64,000 bases of DNA from an uncultured Bacteroidaceae bacterium. GTDB taxonomy: Bacteria; Bacteroidota; Bacteroidia; Bacteroidales; Bacteroidaceae. Both the position numbers and the translations under genes were made by a program. The DNA lies in the NCBI GenBank assembly GCA_905235565.1, contig CAJOLR010000001.1:1-64000 (forward strand), written 5' to 3'. Below, in pieces: positions 1-8,865 of this stretch (the stretch's first letter is position 1; each line of letters opens with the position of its first letter). Below the pieces are notes generated by a model. That model searched no databases. It was not told the origin of the DNA and saw nothing but the letters and a program-made list of their open reading frames with translations.

Positions 1-1
1 C

Positions 2-1153
2 GGTCTGTCACGTCTGTTCGGACTATCGTTCGGCATTGACTACAGCTGGTGCGTGCTGGGTATGGCCATCCTGACAGGTATCTATGTGCTGGTGGGCGGA
101 TATATGGCAACAGCCGTGAATGACTTCATTCAGGGCATGATCATGCTGGTTGGTATCGTTGCTGTAATACTGTCCGTACTTAACGGAAACGGCGGATTCA
201 CCGCAGCAATCGAGAAACTGTCACAGCTTCAGAGTGAGAGCGCCCCTGCACTGAACGGTGCTTTCGTATCGTTCTTCGGCCCGCAGCCAATCTATCTGCT
301 GGGCGTGGTTCTGCTCACATCACTTGGCACATGGGGTCTGCCCCAGATGGTCGGCAAGTTCTACGCCATCCGTGACGAGGCTGCCATACGCAAGGGTACT
401 TTCATATCCACATTCTTTGCCATCATCGTGGCCGGCGGCTGCTATTTCCTGGGCGGATTCGGCCGTCTGTATGCCGATAAGATAGAGTATGGAGCCAAGG
501 GCCCGATATACGACAGCATAGTACCCTCAATGCTTCAGACACTGCCTGACCTTATGATAGGTGTGGTAATAATCCTGGTGCTTTCCGCATCAATGTCAAC
601 CCTTTCATCGCTGGTTCTGACATCGGGCTCAACCCTTACGCTCGATATAATCAAGCCTGCACTTGCCAAAGGCGGCAAGAGCATGAGCGAGAAGTCTCAG
701 CTGCTCTCCATCCGTCTGCTGGTGGTGTTCTTTATTGCCGTATCATCAGTTCTGGCCATCATTCAGGCCAAGAGCTCAGTTACCTTCATAGCTCAGCTTA
801 TGGGTATCAGCTGGGGTGCCCTTGCCGGCGCTTTCCTGGCTCCGTTCATGTACGGACTTTACTGGAAAAAGACCACCAAGGCATCGGTCTGGGCCAGTTT
901 CATCGTGGGTGTGGGCATCATGTGCGGCTGCATGTACGGAACATTTACGGGGACCACATTCATAAGCCCGTTCTTCAGTTCACCAATCAATGCCGGTGTG
1001 CTGTCAATGGTGGCAGGTCTGGTGATAGTTCCCGTTGTCAGCGCATTCACCAAGGTAGACGATAAGGAGAACGTTGACAAGATGTTTGGTTGCTACGAGC
1101 GTCAGGTTACCGTTCACGCATCGACATCACTCATGGATGCCGATGAGAAATAA
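2..1153 (+). CDS. Sodium:solute symporter family protein (5' partial)
   Basis: This is the C-terminal part of an inner-membrane transporter of the sodium/solute symporter (SSS) family, which couples Na+ influx to uptake of a small solute. The reading frame is open from base 2 (GLSRLFGLSF...), so the track start at base 53 (a GTG) is only an internal codon and the true start lies before the window. At least eight hydrophobic segments are visible. The stretch around VVIILVLSASMSTLSSLVLTS resembles the conserved Ser-rich helix of this family that helps form the second Na+ site. A short charged cytoplasmic tail ends in DADEK. The substrate cannot be read from the sequence. It is followed after 41 bp by an unrelated DUF975 protein on the same strand. 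Family assignment is firm; the substrate is unknown. Confidence 0.85.
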   Translation, partial: GLSRLFGLSFGIDYSWCVLGMAILTGIYVLVGGYMATAVNDFIQGMIMLVGIVAVILSVLNGNGGFTAAIEKLSQLQSESAPALNGAFVSFFGPQPIYLLGVVLLTSLGTWGLPQMVGKFYAIRDEAAIRKGTFISTFFAIIVAGGCYFLGGFGRLYADKIEYGAKGPIYDSIVPSMLQTLPDLMIGVVIILVLSASMSTLSSLVLTSGSTLTLDIIKPALAKGGKSMSEKSQLLSIRLLVVFFIAVSSVLAIIQAKSSVTFIAQLMGISWGALAGAFLAPFMYGLYWKKTTKASVWASFIVGVGIMCGCMYGTFTGTTFISPFFSSPINAGVLSMVAGLVIVPVVSAFTKVDDKENVDKMFGCYERQVTVHASTSLMDADEK

Positions 1154-1194
1154 ATCCTTATATTTGTATCAGTTTAACTAAAACAACTGGTATT

Positions 1195-1974
1195 ATGAAA
1201 AGAATAACTCAACTCAAGAATGAGGCACTGGATGCCCTTCACGGAAATTTTGCAAAGGCTGCTCTGGCAACATTGGGCGTGTTTATAGTAAGCATTGCCT
1301 TCAGTGTGGTTATTCAGCTGATTTCGGGCACCAATATCCTGGATTATTATGAGGCTCTGTTCACCAATGACACTGCCGCTCTTATGGAGGCAATGGGAGG
1401 CAATATCTACGTCACCATACTTCAGATCCTGGGCGGAATACTCTTTACAATGCCTCTGGTTATAGGTGTTTACAATTCTTTCAGGGTACTATTTGAAAGC
1501 AAGGGTTCCGATAACGCCATTTTCAGGAACTTCTTCAAGCTGGCCTTCAGCAAACATTATCTTCATATAGTTCTGGTTTATTTATGCGCTGGAATACTGG
1601 TGGCATTAATACTTATTCCGGCTATCATAATCCTGGTATTGGTAGGATTAGTATTACAGAGTATTATAGTTGCCGTCATTCTGACTGTTGTAGCTCTTGT
1701 ATATTGCATCTGGATTGGCCTTATGTACTCACAGATCAGTTTTATCCTGGTTGACAATCCTGAGCTGGACATTATAGATACGATGCGTCGCAGCCGCACC
1801 CTTATGAAAGGAAACAAATGGAGATTCCTGCTTTTGGACCTGAGTTTCATAGGCTGGATACTTCTGGGAATCCTTACCCTCGGCATAGGTTACCTCTGGC
1901 TGCTGCCGTATATCCACACAACTGTGTCTGCATTCTATTGTGAAATAAGAGACGCTGAAAAAACTGCTGAATAA
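1195..1974 (+). CDS. DUF975 family integral membrane protein
   Basis: A 259-residue membrane protein with about five to six hydrophobic helices, roughly at residues 21-43, 78-98, 124-146, 150-175 and 212-240. The segment SRTLMKGNKWRFLLLDLSF followed by GWILLGILTLGIGYLWLLPY is the signature region of the DUF975 family, whose function is unknown. Codon use and composition match the neighbours. The gene lies 41 bp after the symporter and only 9 bp before iorA, so it may be co-transcribed with the aminotransferase/oxidoreductase cluster, but nothing in the protein suggests a shared job. Family call is from memory of the C-terminal motif; no catalytic residues are visible. Confidence 0.75.
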   Translation: MKRITQLKNEALDALHGNFAKAALATLGVFIVSIAFSVVIQLISGTNILDYYEALFTNDTAALMEAMGGNIYVTILQILGGILFTMPLVIGVYNSFRVLFESKGSDNAIFRNFFKLAFSKHYLHIVLVYLCAGILVALILIPAIIILVLVGLVLQSIIVAVILTVVALVYCIWIGLMYSQISFILVDNPELDIIDTMRRSRTLMKGNKWRFLLLDLSFIGWILLGILTLGIGYLWLLPYIHTTVSAFYCEIRDAEKTAE

Positions 1975-1983
1975 ACATCATAT

Positions 1984-3588
1984 ATGAAAAAACTCTTACT
2001 TGGCGATGAAGCCATAGCGCAGGGTGCAATCGATGCCGGACTGAGCGGAGTTTACGCTTACCCGGGCACACCCTCAACTGAGATTACCGAATACATACAG
2101 GGTTACTGCAAGAAGAACCCTGCAGAGAAAATACACTCTCGCTGGTGTACCAATGAGAAAACTGCCATGGAGGCCGCTCTGGGTATGTCATTTGCCGGCA
2201 AGCGTGCGCTTGTGTGCATGAAGCACGTAGGCATGAACGTCGCCGCCGACCCGTTCGTTAACTCATCCATCACCGGAGTGAACGGCGGTCTGATAGTCCT
2301 TGTGGCCGATGACCCCTCGATGCACTCGTCACAGGATGAGCAGGATACCCGTTTCTATGGCAAATTCGCCCTGATACCGGTCCTGGAACCCTCTTCGCAG
2401 CAGGAGGCATACGATATGATGTCATACGCATACGACCTGTCGGAGTCACTCAAACTGCCGGTCCTGATGCGTACCGTTACACGTCTTGCCCACTCCCGTG
2501 CTGTTGTGGCCATGAAACCTAAGCGCGAACAGAATGCCCTGAATCCAATATCGGGTAACCGTGACTGGGTGTTGCTGCCCGTAAACGCCAAGCGCCGCTA
2601 CGCCTCGCTTCTGGAGCGTCAGCCGGAGATAATGCGTCTGTCGGTAGAATCACCGTTCAACAGTTTCAAGGCCCAGGCCAAGCGCTTTAAGATGGGCGCC
2701 ATTGCTTGCGGTAACGCATTCAACTACCTGTCGGAGTGCTACCCGAAAGGCATACCGTTCCCCGTACTCAAGATTTCACAGTACCCCATACCTGCCGAGA
2801 CCGTACGTACTCTTGCCGAGCAGAGTGACTCAGTAATGGTTATTGAGGACGGCCAGCCCTTTGTTGAGGAACAGGTGGCAGGCATACTGCCCTCTGACTG
2901 CAGGATTATCGGCCGTTTGACCGGAGAATTGCCCCGTCAGGGAGAACTCAATCCCGATATCGTAAAGGCCGCCTTAGGTCTGGCTCCGCTGCCGCATCCG
3001 GATGTTGCCAAAAACGTTGTGGCACGTCCGCCAGCCCTCTGTCAGGGTTGCGGTCACCGCTCAGTATATGAGGCCATCAACATTGTGCTCAAGGATTACA
3101 ATACAGCCAAGGTGTTCGGTGACATAGGCTGCTACACCTTAGGCGCCCTGCCTCCTTTCCAGGCTCTTGACAGTACCGTTGATATGGGTGCCAGCATCAC
3201 CATGGCCAAGGGTGCCGCCGATGCAGGCGTGTTCCCCGCTGTGGCCATCATAGGTGACAGCACATTCACCCACTCCGGCATGACCGGTCTGCTGGATGCA
3301 GTAAATGAGAACTCTCCCATAACAATCATCATATCCGATAACCTGACCACCGGTATGACCGGCGGACAGGACAGCGCCGGCACCAACAAGTTCGAGGCCA
3401 TATGCCGCGGCATAGGCGTAGACCCGGATCACCTCAAGGTGGTTGTCCCGCTGCCCCAGAACATGGAGGAGATTACACGCACCCTGCGTGAGGAGATTGA
3501 GTATCAGGGCTTGTCGGTTATCATACCGCGCCGTGAATGTATCCAGACACTTGCCCGTAAGGCAAAGGCAAAAGCAGCACAGAAATGA
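1984..3588 (+). CDS. iorA: Indolepyruvate:ferredoxin oxidoreductase, alpha subunit
   Basis: The large subunit of the thiamine-diphosphate enzyme that oxidatively decarboxylates aryl pyruvates (indolepyruvate, phenylpyruvate) to aryl-acetyl-CoA with reduction of ferredoxin. The N-terminal pyrimidine-binding domain starts MKKLLLGDEAIAQG and contains YPGTPSTEI. The C-terminal TPP/Mg domain shows GDIGCYTLG near residue 379 and GDSTFTHSG near 424, ending in the expected SDN about 25 residues later. CQGCGHR near residue 357 corresponds to the usual CPGCPHR motif. The protein is 534 residues and ends just after PRREC. Archaeal IorA proteins continue with a two-[4Fe-4S] ferredoxin domain that is absent here. 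The stop overlaps the iorB start (ATGA), so the short end is not an assembly frameshift. It works with IorB. Confidence 0.92.
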   Translation: MKKLLLGDEAIAQGAIDAGLSGVYAYPGTPSTEITEYIQGYCKKNPAEKIHSRWCTNEKTAMEAALGMSFAGKRALVCMKHVGMNVAADPFVNSSITGVNGGLIVLVADDPSMHSSQDEQDTRFYGKFALIPVLEPSSQQEAYDMMSYAYDLSESLKLPVLMRTVTRLAHSRAVVAMKPKREQNALNPISGNRDWVLLPVNAKRRYASLLERQPEIMRLSVESPFNSFKAQAKRFKMGAIACGNAFNYLSECYPKGIPFPVLKISQYPIPAETVRTLAEQSDSVMVIEDGQPFVEEQVAGILPSDCRIIGRLTGELPRQGELNPDIVKAALGLAPLPHPDVAKNVVARPPALCQGCGHRSVYEAINIVLKDYNTAKVFGDIGCYTLGALPPFQALDSTVDMGASITMAKGAADAGVFPAVAIIGDSTFTHSGMTGLLDAVNENSPITIIISDNLTTGMTGGQDSAGTNKFEAICRGIGVDPDHLKVVVPLPQNMEEITRTLREEIEYQGLSVIIPRRECIQTLARKAKAKAAQK

Positions 3589-4157
3589 AGACAGATATAA
3601 TTCTTGCAGGCGTAGGAGGACAAGGTATCCTCTCTATCGCAACAGTAATAGGTCAGGCCGCCCTTGAGGAGGACCTCTATATCAAGCAGGCCGAGGTTCA
3701 CGGAATGAGCCAGCGCGGCGGTGACGTGCAGTCCAACCTGCGCATATCGGACCAGCCCATTGCAAGTGACCTCATATCGCTTGGTCAGGCCGATATCATA
3801 ATAGCCATGGAGCCAATGGAGGCCCTGCGTTACAAGCACTACCTGAGCAAGGACGGATGGGTGATAACATCGTCCAACCCCTTTGTGAACATAGGCAACT
3901 ATCCCGACAAGGATGCCATCATAGCCGAGCTCAAGGAGCTGGGTAACGTAATCCTGATTGATACCGATGAGCTGGGTAAGGAGCACAAGATGCCAAAGGC
4001 AGTCAACATGATCCTTTTAGGGGCCGCATCAAAGGCACTCAAGAGCATCAGCTTTGACAAGCTCTGCCAGAGCGTACGCACCATATTCGGCGCCAAGGGC
4101 GATGCCATAGTAGATATGAACATTAAGGCCCTCGAGATAGGCCGTGACTGCAAATAA
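3585..4157 (+). CDS. iorB: Indolepyruvate:ferredoxin oxidoreductase, beta subunit
   Basis: The small subunit of the aryl-pyruvate ferredoxin oxidoreductase, 190 residues, equivalent to the gamma domain of pyruvate:ferredoxin oxidoreductase. The family signature GVGGQGILSIATVIG lies at residues 9-23, and SQRGGDVQSNLRIS follows near residue 42. It begins inside the iorA stop codon by a 4-bp ATGA overlap, implying translational coupling and a 1:1 complex. It is followed after about 18 bp by an aminotransferase gene that can supply the 2-oxo acid substrate. Length and motifs fit the family well. Confidence 0.92.
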   Translation: MKTDIILAGVGGQGILSIATVIGQAALEEDLYIKQAEVHGMSQRGGDVQSNLRISDQPIASDLISLGQADIIIAMEPMEALRYKHYLSKDGWVITSSNPFVNIGNYPDKDAIIAELKELGNVILIDTDELGKEHKMPKAVNMILLGAASKALKSISFDKLCQSVRTIFGAKGDAIVDMNIKALEIGRDCK

Positions 4158-4175
4158 AAACGATTGAATCCACCG

Positions 4176-5501
4176 ATGAATACGATTATTCCCAAAAACG
4201 TTATTGATGATTTCCTCAAGAGTATAGAGGTAACCGATATGAACAAGGCCTCCATCCGTCAGGTGCTGGCCTGCGCCATGAACGCCGAGAAGGTGACCGG
4301 CAAGGAGTTCATACATTTTGAGATGGGTGTACCCGGAATTCCGGCTGCAGCCGTAGGTATCCAGGCACAGAAAGAGGCCCTGGACCGCGGAGTCGCCTCC
4401 AAGTACCCCAACATTGAGGGAATAACCGAACTTAAGGAGCAGGCTGCCCGTTTTGTAAAGGCTTTCATCAACACCGATATCCAGCCCTCTCACTGCACTC
4501 CCACTTGCGGAGCCATGCAGGGCACATTCGCAGCCTTCCTGCTCTGCTCGCAGGTTGACCCGGGGAAGGATACCATCCTCTTTATTGACCCGGGATTCCC
4601 TGTCCAGAAGATGCAGTGCCAGGTTATGGGTGTCAAGTTCGCCCAGTTTGACGTGGCCGGTTTCCGTGCCGGGAAACTGGGACCCAAGCTGGAGAGTTAT
4701 TTAGAGAAAGGCAACATCTGCAGTATTGTCTATTCCAACCCCAACAACCCCAGCTGGATGTGCCTTACCGAAGAGGAGATAAAAACCATCGGTGAATTGG
4801 CCACAAAATATGATACCATCATCTTAGAGGACCTGGCCTACATGACTATGGATTTCCGCCGTGACGGTCTGGGCGTTCCTTTCCAGCCGCCTTATCAGGT
4901 AAGTGTATCACACTACACCGATAACTACATCATGATGATAAGCGGCAGCAAGATATTCAGTTACGCCGGCGAGCGTATCGCCGTGGCCTGCATATCGGAC
5001 AAACTTGCCGAGCGTCATTTTGAGACTCTGCAGAAACGCTACAACATATCCCGCTTTGGCGCAGTATATGCATACGATATGCTTTACGCCATGTCATCGG
5101 GTGTAACACACTCGGTACAGTGTGCTATGGCTGCCATGCTCAAGGCCGCATGTGACGGTACTTACAGGTTCCGCGAGGATATCCGTGAGTATGCACGCCG
5201 GTCGGAGAAAATCAAGGAGGCTATGCTGCGTAACGGATTCCATATCACTTACGATAAGGACCTGGAGGAGCCGGTAAGTGACGGTTTCTACTTTACGTTC
5301 GGATATAATCTCCCAGACGGCACACCCATGGAGGGCGGACAGCTTATGCATGAGTTGCTCTACTACGGAATAAGCGGAATTGTCCTGTCATCGACCGGAA
5401 GCGACCGCCAGGGCATGCGCGGCTGCTCATCAAACTTCCGCGACGACCAGTTCCCCGCTCTTGAGGAGCGCCTCCGCCTCTTTAACCAGGATCACAAATA
5501 A
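4176..5501 (+). CDS. PLP-dependent class I/II aminotransferase
   Basis: A cytoplasmic pyridoxal-phosphate aminotransferase of about 441 residues. NPNNPSW near residue 187 is the substrate/cofactor Asn-Pro motif. SGSKIFSYAGERIAV carries the PLP Lys near residue 259, with the family Arg after it. I take ATG 4176 (MNTIIPKNV) as the start; the track begins at TTG 4164, four codons upstream. Its position immediately after iorAB suggests it converts aromatic amino acids to aryl pyruvates for the oxidoreductase, giving an amino-acid oxidation route to aryl-acetyl-CoA. Substrate preference is inference from context. Confidence 0.85.
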   Translation: MNTIIPKNVIDDFLKSIEVTDMNKASIRQVLACAMNAEKVTGKEFIHFEMGVPGIPAAAVGIQAQKEALDRGVASKYPNIEGITELKEQAARFVKAFINTDIQPSHCTPTCGAMQGTFAAFLLCSQVDPGKDTILFIDPGFPVQKMQCQVMGVKFAQFDVAGFRAGKLGPKLESYLEKGNICSIVYSNPNNPSWMCLTEEEIKTIGELATKYDTIILEDLAYMTMDFRRDGLGVPFQPPYQVSVSHYTDNYIMMISGSKIFSYAGERIAVACISDKLAERHFETLQKRYNISRFGAVYAYDMLYAMSSGVTHSVQCAMAAMLKAACDGTYRFREDIREYARRSEKIKEAMLRNGFHITYDKDLEEPVSDGFYFTFGYNLPDGTPMEGGQLMHELLYYGISGIVLSSTGSDRQGMRGCSSNFRDDQFPALEERLRLFNQDHK

Positions 5502-5569
5502 AAACGACTTGGCATAAAGACGTATTTTGAGTATCTTGCCGTTCTAAAATCGGATAAGCTGAAATTTGA

Positions 5570-6124
5570 ATGAGAACTGAGCAGGAACTGGCACGCTTGT
5601 GTACTGCAGGCGATAGGGAGGCGCAAGGCGAACTCTACGCTCAGTATGCGTCGCGACTGTATGCTCTCTGCTACCGATACGTGGCTGACCGCGATGAGGC
5701 CCAGGACCTTATGCATGACGCCATGATAAAGGCTATGGACAGTTTCCGGTCTTTCAGTTATTCCGGTGACGGGTCACTCTACGCATGGCTGCGCCGCCTT
5801 ACGGTCAACGTTGTGATTGACCGTCTGCGCCAGATGAGCAAGTTGCGTCTTGTCCCGCTGGATCAGACGATGGAAACGGAAAATCCGGATACCAATGAAG
5901 ATGCCGCCGATGATATTCCTGCACAGGTATTGATGGATATGGTGGCTGCCCTGCCATCGGTCAGACGTACGGTATTCAACATGTACTGCATAGACGGATT
6001 CAACCATAGGGATATAGCCGCAGCCATAGGCATCACGGAGAAAGGTTCGGCATCCATTCTGGCCAAGGCCCGCGCCCAACTTAAGAGCCAGGTTAATGAT
6101 TATCTTAAAAGGACAGGAAAATGA
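5570..6124 (+). CDS. ECF-type RNA polymerase sigma factor
   Basis: A 184-residue sigma-70 family regulator with only regions 2 and 4. Region 2 covers about residues 20-85 and includes YRYVADRDEAQDLMHDAMIKA. Region 4 covers about 125-178 and includes a helix-turn-helix around FNHRDIAAAIGITEKGSAS. An acidic linker (ETENPDTNEDAADD) joins them, as in many Bacteroidota ECF factors. Its stop overlaps the start of the next gene (ATGA), which encodes a single-pass membrane protein, the normal place for an anti-sigma factor. Promoter targets cannot be told from this window. Confidence 0.9.
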   Translation: MRTEQELARLCTAGDREAQGELYAQYASRLYALCYRYVADRDEAQDLMHDAMIKAMDSFRSFSYSGDGSLYAWLRRLTVNVVIDRLRQMSKLRLVPLDQTMETENPDTNEDAADDIPAQVLMDMVAALPSVRRTVFNMYCIDGFNHRDIAAAIGITEKGSASILAKARAQLKSQVNDYLKRTGK

Positions 6125-6933
6125 AAGATTTTGACGATATATTCAAGCAGCGCCTGGAAGGCTATGAGATGAAACTGCCTGACACAGACCGTGATGCTTT
6201 CCTCAACAGGCAGGCAACACGGGAGCGTTTTGCACGCAGACGCCGCACATATCTGAGTATTGCAGTTGGACTACCTGCCGTAGCCGCAATCATAATGGCA
6301 TTGGTGTTCACCATCAGCCTGCTCTCCAAACAGGATGATGTTCCGGTAGACAACACCCAAACACCTGCCGTTCAGGAACAAGTAATCCCGGCCCAAGGCA
6401 ATAAAGGCATAGCCGAGGACGATGCGGATATCCTTGTCTGTACAGATGGTGCTGTTGAATGGGTAACTTTAGATGGTGACGATGACTGGGATAAGCCTAT
6501 TGAATCTGCCCAGAAGAGTCAAGCACCCGGTGAGGAGGATGTTTTTATGGTGGTTGAAGAATCACCGGAGTTCCCGGGTGGCATTAATGCCCTAATGGGA
6601 TACCTTAGAGACAATATGGTTGTCCCGGACTCCTGCTGGGAGAATAATATTCAGGGACGTGTCCTGGTTACATTCATCGTTGAAAAGGACGGTTCCATCA
6701 CAAAACCGGTGGTTGTAAAGAGTGTACACCCCATTCTTGATGCAGAGGCATTACGCCTGGTATCGGCAATGCCCAAATGGAAACCCGGCAGGCAGAATGG
6801 TGAAGTCCAACGGGTAAAATATACAATTCCTGTCAACTTCAGAAAAGATTACTACAAAAACCTGGCTATCCCAGCTACTGACGCGGTAATTGAGGAGGAT
6901 ATTATGGCCAGCACCAAAGATAAAACCTTCTGA
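6121..6933 (+). CDS. Single-pass membrane protein with periplasmic TonB C-terminal domain, candidate anti-sigma partner
   Basis: A 270-residue protein translationally coupled to the ECF sigma gene. Residues 1-43 are cytoplasmic, charged and rich in Arg near the membrane (RERFARRRRTYL). One transmembrane helix spans about 44-68. An acidic periplasmic linker follows, then a TonB C-terminal domain at about 145-243, with EESPEFPGGINALMGYL and the late motif AMPKWKPGRQNGEVQRVKY. TonB_C domains usually contact outer-membrane receptors, so the layout suggests a sensor that passes an envelope signal to the sigma factor. A plain energy-transducing TonB-like protein is the alternative. The N-terminus does not show a textbook zinc anti-sigma motif. 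Its end abuts the convergent ugd gene with no gap. Confidence 0.7.
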   Translation: MKDFDDIFKQRLEGYEMKLPDTDRDAFLNRQATRERFARRRRTYLSIAVGLPAVAAIIMALVFTISLLSKQDDVPVDNTQTPAVQEQVIPAQGNKGIAEDDADILVCTDGAVEWVTLDGDDDWDKPIESAQKSQAPGEEDVFMVVEESPEFPGGINALMGYLRDNMVVPDSCWENNIQGRVLVTFIVEKDGSITKPVVVKSVHPILDAEALRLVSAMPKWKPGRQNGEVQRVKYTIPVNFRKDYYKNLAIPATDAVIEEDIMASTKDKTF

Positions 6934-8205
6934 TTAGTCGCGACGGAAGAGGTCACGGGTATAGACCTTGTCCTGGACATCATCCAGGCAGGAGTCGTAG
7001 CGGTTGGCTATGATAGAGTTACAGCGGCGCTTGAACTCGTCCAGACTGTTGACCACCTCACTCCCGAAGAATGTATCGCCGTCCTTGAGCGCGGGCTCAT
7101 AGATGATTACCTTGGCTCCCTTGGCCTTGACACGCTTCATTACACCCTGTATGGAGCTCTGGCGGAAATTGTCGGAGTTGAATTTCATGGTAAGACGGTA
7201 GACACCCACAGTTATCACCTTCTCGGATGCCTCGTTCCATACACTGTTGGCGGTATAGTAACCGGCCTTTTCCAGCACGCGGTCAGCAATGAAGTCCTTA
7301 CGGGTGCGGTTGCTGTCTACAATTGCCTGGATAAGGTTCTCAGGCACATCGTTGTAGTTAGCCAGCAGCTGCTTGGTATCCTTAGGCAGGCAGTAGCCGC
7401 CGTAACCGAACGACGGGTTGTTATAGTGGTTGCCTATGCGCGGATCCAGGCCCACGCCGTCTATAATGGCACGGGTGTCAAGACCCTTCATCTCGGCGTA
7501 TGTGTCAAGTTCATTGAAGAAACTGACGCGCAGGGCCAGATAGGTGTTGGCGAACAGTTTCACGGCCTCGGCCTCGGTGGTTCCCATATATAGGGTATCT
7601 ATGTTCTCCTTTATGGCTCCCTCCTGCAGCAGACGGGCAAAAGTGTGTGCAGCCTCCTCCAGACGTTTTACATTTTTATCGAATCCAACGATGATTCTGG
7701 ACGGATAGAGGTTGTCATAGAGGGCCTTGCTCTCACGCAGGAACTCGGGGGCGAATATGATATTGGGCACAACAACCTTCATGGTGCCGTCCTGAAGACG
7801 CTCGCGATATGAGAATCTATCGCGTACACTCTCGGTATAACCTACTGGAATGGTTGACTTGATTACCATTATCGCATCCGGATTGACCTTGAGCACCAGG
7901 TCTATCACCTCCTCCACATGGCTGGTGTCAAAGAAGTTCTTCTTGCTGTCATAGTTGGTGGGAGCGGCAATGACCACAAAGTCCGCATCGGAATATGCCT
8001 TTTCACCGTCCAATGTGGCGGTCAGGTCAAGATCCTTCTCTGCCAGATACTTTTCAATGAATTCATCCTGGATAGGCGATTTATGATTGTTTATCAGGTC
8101 AACCTTCTCCTTTATGACGTCTACGGCTGTCACATGATTTTTCTGAGCAAGCAATGTGGCCAAAGACAGGCCTACATAACCGGTTCCCGCTACTGCAATG
8201 TTCAT
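6934..8205 (-). CDS. ugd: UDP-glucose/GDP-mannose dehydrogenase family protein, likely UDP-glucose 6-dehydrogenase
   Basis: A 423-residue cytoplasmic NAD-dependent sugar-nucleotide dehydrogenase, most likely oxidising UDP-glucose to UDP-glucuronate for surface polysaccharides. The Rossmann motif [16 protein letters not shown] lies at residues 6-21. The catalytic Cys sits in [14 protein letters not shown], at about residue 272. The C-terminal UDP-binding domain includes [19 protein letters not shown]. It lies 3 bp after a UpxY-like antiterminator on the same strand, so the two look co-transcribed; no other polysaccharide gene follows. UDP-GlcNAc or GDP-mannose dehydrogenases share the fold, so the exact substrate is inferred. 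Confidence 0.88.
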   Translation of the reverse strand: MNIAVAGTGYVGLSLATLLAQKNHVTAVDVIKEKVDLINNHKSPIQDEFIEKYLAEKDLDLTATLDGEKAYSDADFVVIAAPTNYDSKKNFFDTSHVEEVIDLVLKVNPDAIMVIKSTIPVGYTESVRDRFSYRERLQDGTMKVVVPNIIFAPEFLRESKALYDNLYPSRIIVGFDKNVKRLEEAAHTFARLLQEGAIKENIDTLYMGTTEAEAVKLFANTYLALRVSFFNELDTYAEMKGLDTRAIIDGVGLDPRIGNHYNNPSFGYGGYCLPKDTKQLLANYNDVPENLIQAIVDSNRTRKDFIADRVLEKAGYYTANSVWNEASEKVITVGVYRLTMKFNSDNFRQSSIQGVMKRVKAKGAKVIIYEPALKDGDTFFGSEVVNSLDEFKRRCNSIIANRYDSCLDDVQDKVYTRDLFRRD

Positions 8206-8208
8206 AAT

Positions 8209-8769
8209 CTATCGCTTTTTATCTTCAATTGTTTCTATATAATCAAGAGGCAACTCTATCCTGGCGGAACCAAGTACCCCTAATCCGACTGCAATGCATT
8301 TCTTGTTGAATACTTCCACAAGTTCACATTCATAGTCCATCAACGGACCGCATTTGACACGTACATGATCTCCGGGTGAGAACTTAACTTTGTCAATTGT
8401 TATCGGCCTGTCTTCATACTCAACCATAAGCCTGAACAAATCAAGTTCCTTTTCACGTATCACAGCCGCAAGCCCGGTCTCATGATCTGCCATAAAGTTG
8501 GTTATACTGGGTATACCCTGAAGTATCCCAACTCTCTGGGAGTTCATGCAACGGATGAATATATATCTGGGCAGGAGCAGCATCCTGATTTTTTTGGTCC
8601 GGTCGCTCCATTGACGGCTAACTGTCTGCTCCGGAAGATAATACTCTACTCCCATATTGCCGAGCATACCTGCTGCCTTATGTTCATGACAGTACTTTAC
8701 CCTGCCGATAAACCATTGCGGCATTGTGTAATAATCCGGAATCTCAGTTCCTATGGGAAACAGCGGCAT
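8209..8769 (-). CDS. UpxY-like NusG-family transcription antiterminator
   Basis: A 186-residue NusG paralogue. The NusG N-terminal domain covers about residues 17-115 (MPQWFIGRVKYCHEHKAAG, then LLLPRYIFIRC). A KOW domain follows at about 130-165 (FSPGDHVRVKCGPLMDYECEL). Such proteins (UpxY in Bacteroides) load on RNA polymerase early in capsule operons and prevent premature termination. Here it is the first gene of a two-gene unit with ugd, whereas the housekeeping nusG is at 29.7 kb. A clear -7 box TATCTTTG lies 25-32 bp upstream on this strand. Family is clear; calling it a dedicated regulator of ugd is inference. Confidence 0.8.
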   Translation of the reverse strand: MPLFPIGTEIPDYYTMPQWFIGRVKYCHEHKAAGMLGNMGVEYYLPEQTVSRQWSDRTKKIRMLLLPRYIFIRCMNSQRVGILQGIPSITNFMADHETGLAAVIREKELDLFRLMVEYEDRPITIDKVKFSPGDHVRVKCGPLMDYECELVEVFNKKCIAVGLGVLGSARIELPLDYIETIEDKKR

Positions 8770-8793
8770 AGCTTAAGGTTTAATGCTTTAACG

Positions 8794-8801
8794 CAAAGAT
8801 A
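8794..8801 (-). promoter_or_regulatory. -7 promoter box for the UpxY-ugd unit
   Basis: TATCTTTG on the minus strand matches the Bacteroidota -7 consensus TAnnTTTG exactly. It lies about 25 bp before the antiterminator ATG. No good TTTG -33 element is at the standard spacing. It shares a 96-bp divergent intergenic region with the promoter of the cyclophilin gene. Confidence 0.55.
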
Positions 8802-8824
8802 CGTGATTTATAACAAAATAAGGT

Positions 8825-8832
8825 TACCTTTG
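8825..8832 (+). promoter_or_regulatory. -7 promoter box for cyclophilin-alkaline phosphatase unit
   Basis: TACCTTTG matches TAnnTTTG exactly and lies 33 bp before the ATG at 8866. No TTTG lies at the expected -33 position. Only the -7 match supports it. Confidence 0.55.
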
Positions 8833-8865
8833 CAGTAAAGAATCAAACAAAAAGAATTCTATCAA

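Noticed and set aside
2355-3432. Several minus-strand ORFs of 78-97 aa inside iorA, and similar ones across rpoB/rpoC and the HTCS genes
   Set aside because: They are shadows of strongly coding frames and have no promoter box or family motif.
3585-3588. Frameshift truncating IorA before a ferredoxin domain
   Set aside because: The iorB start overlaps the iorA stop, and no ferredoxin-type CxxCxxC motif appears in the other frames after it.
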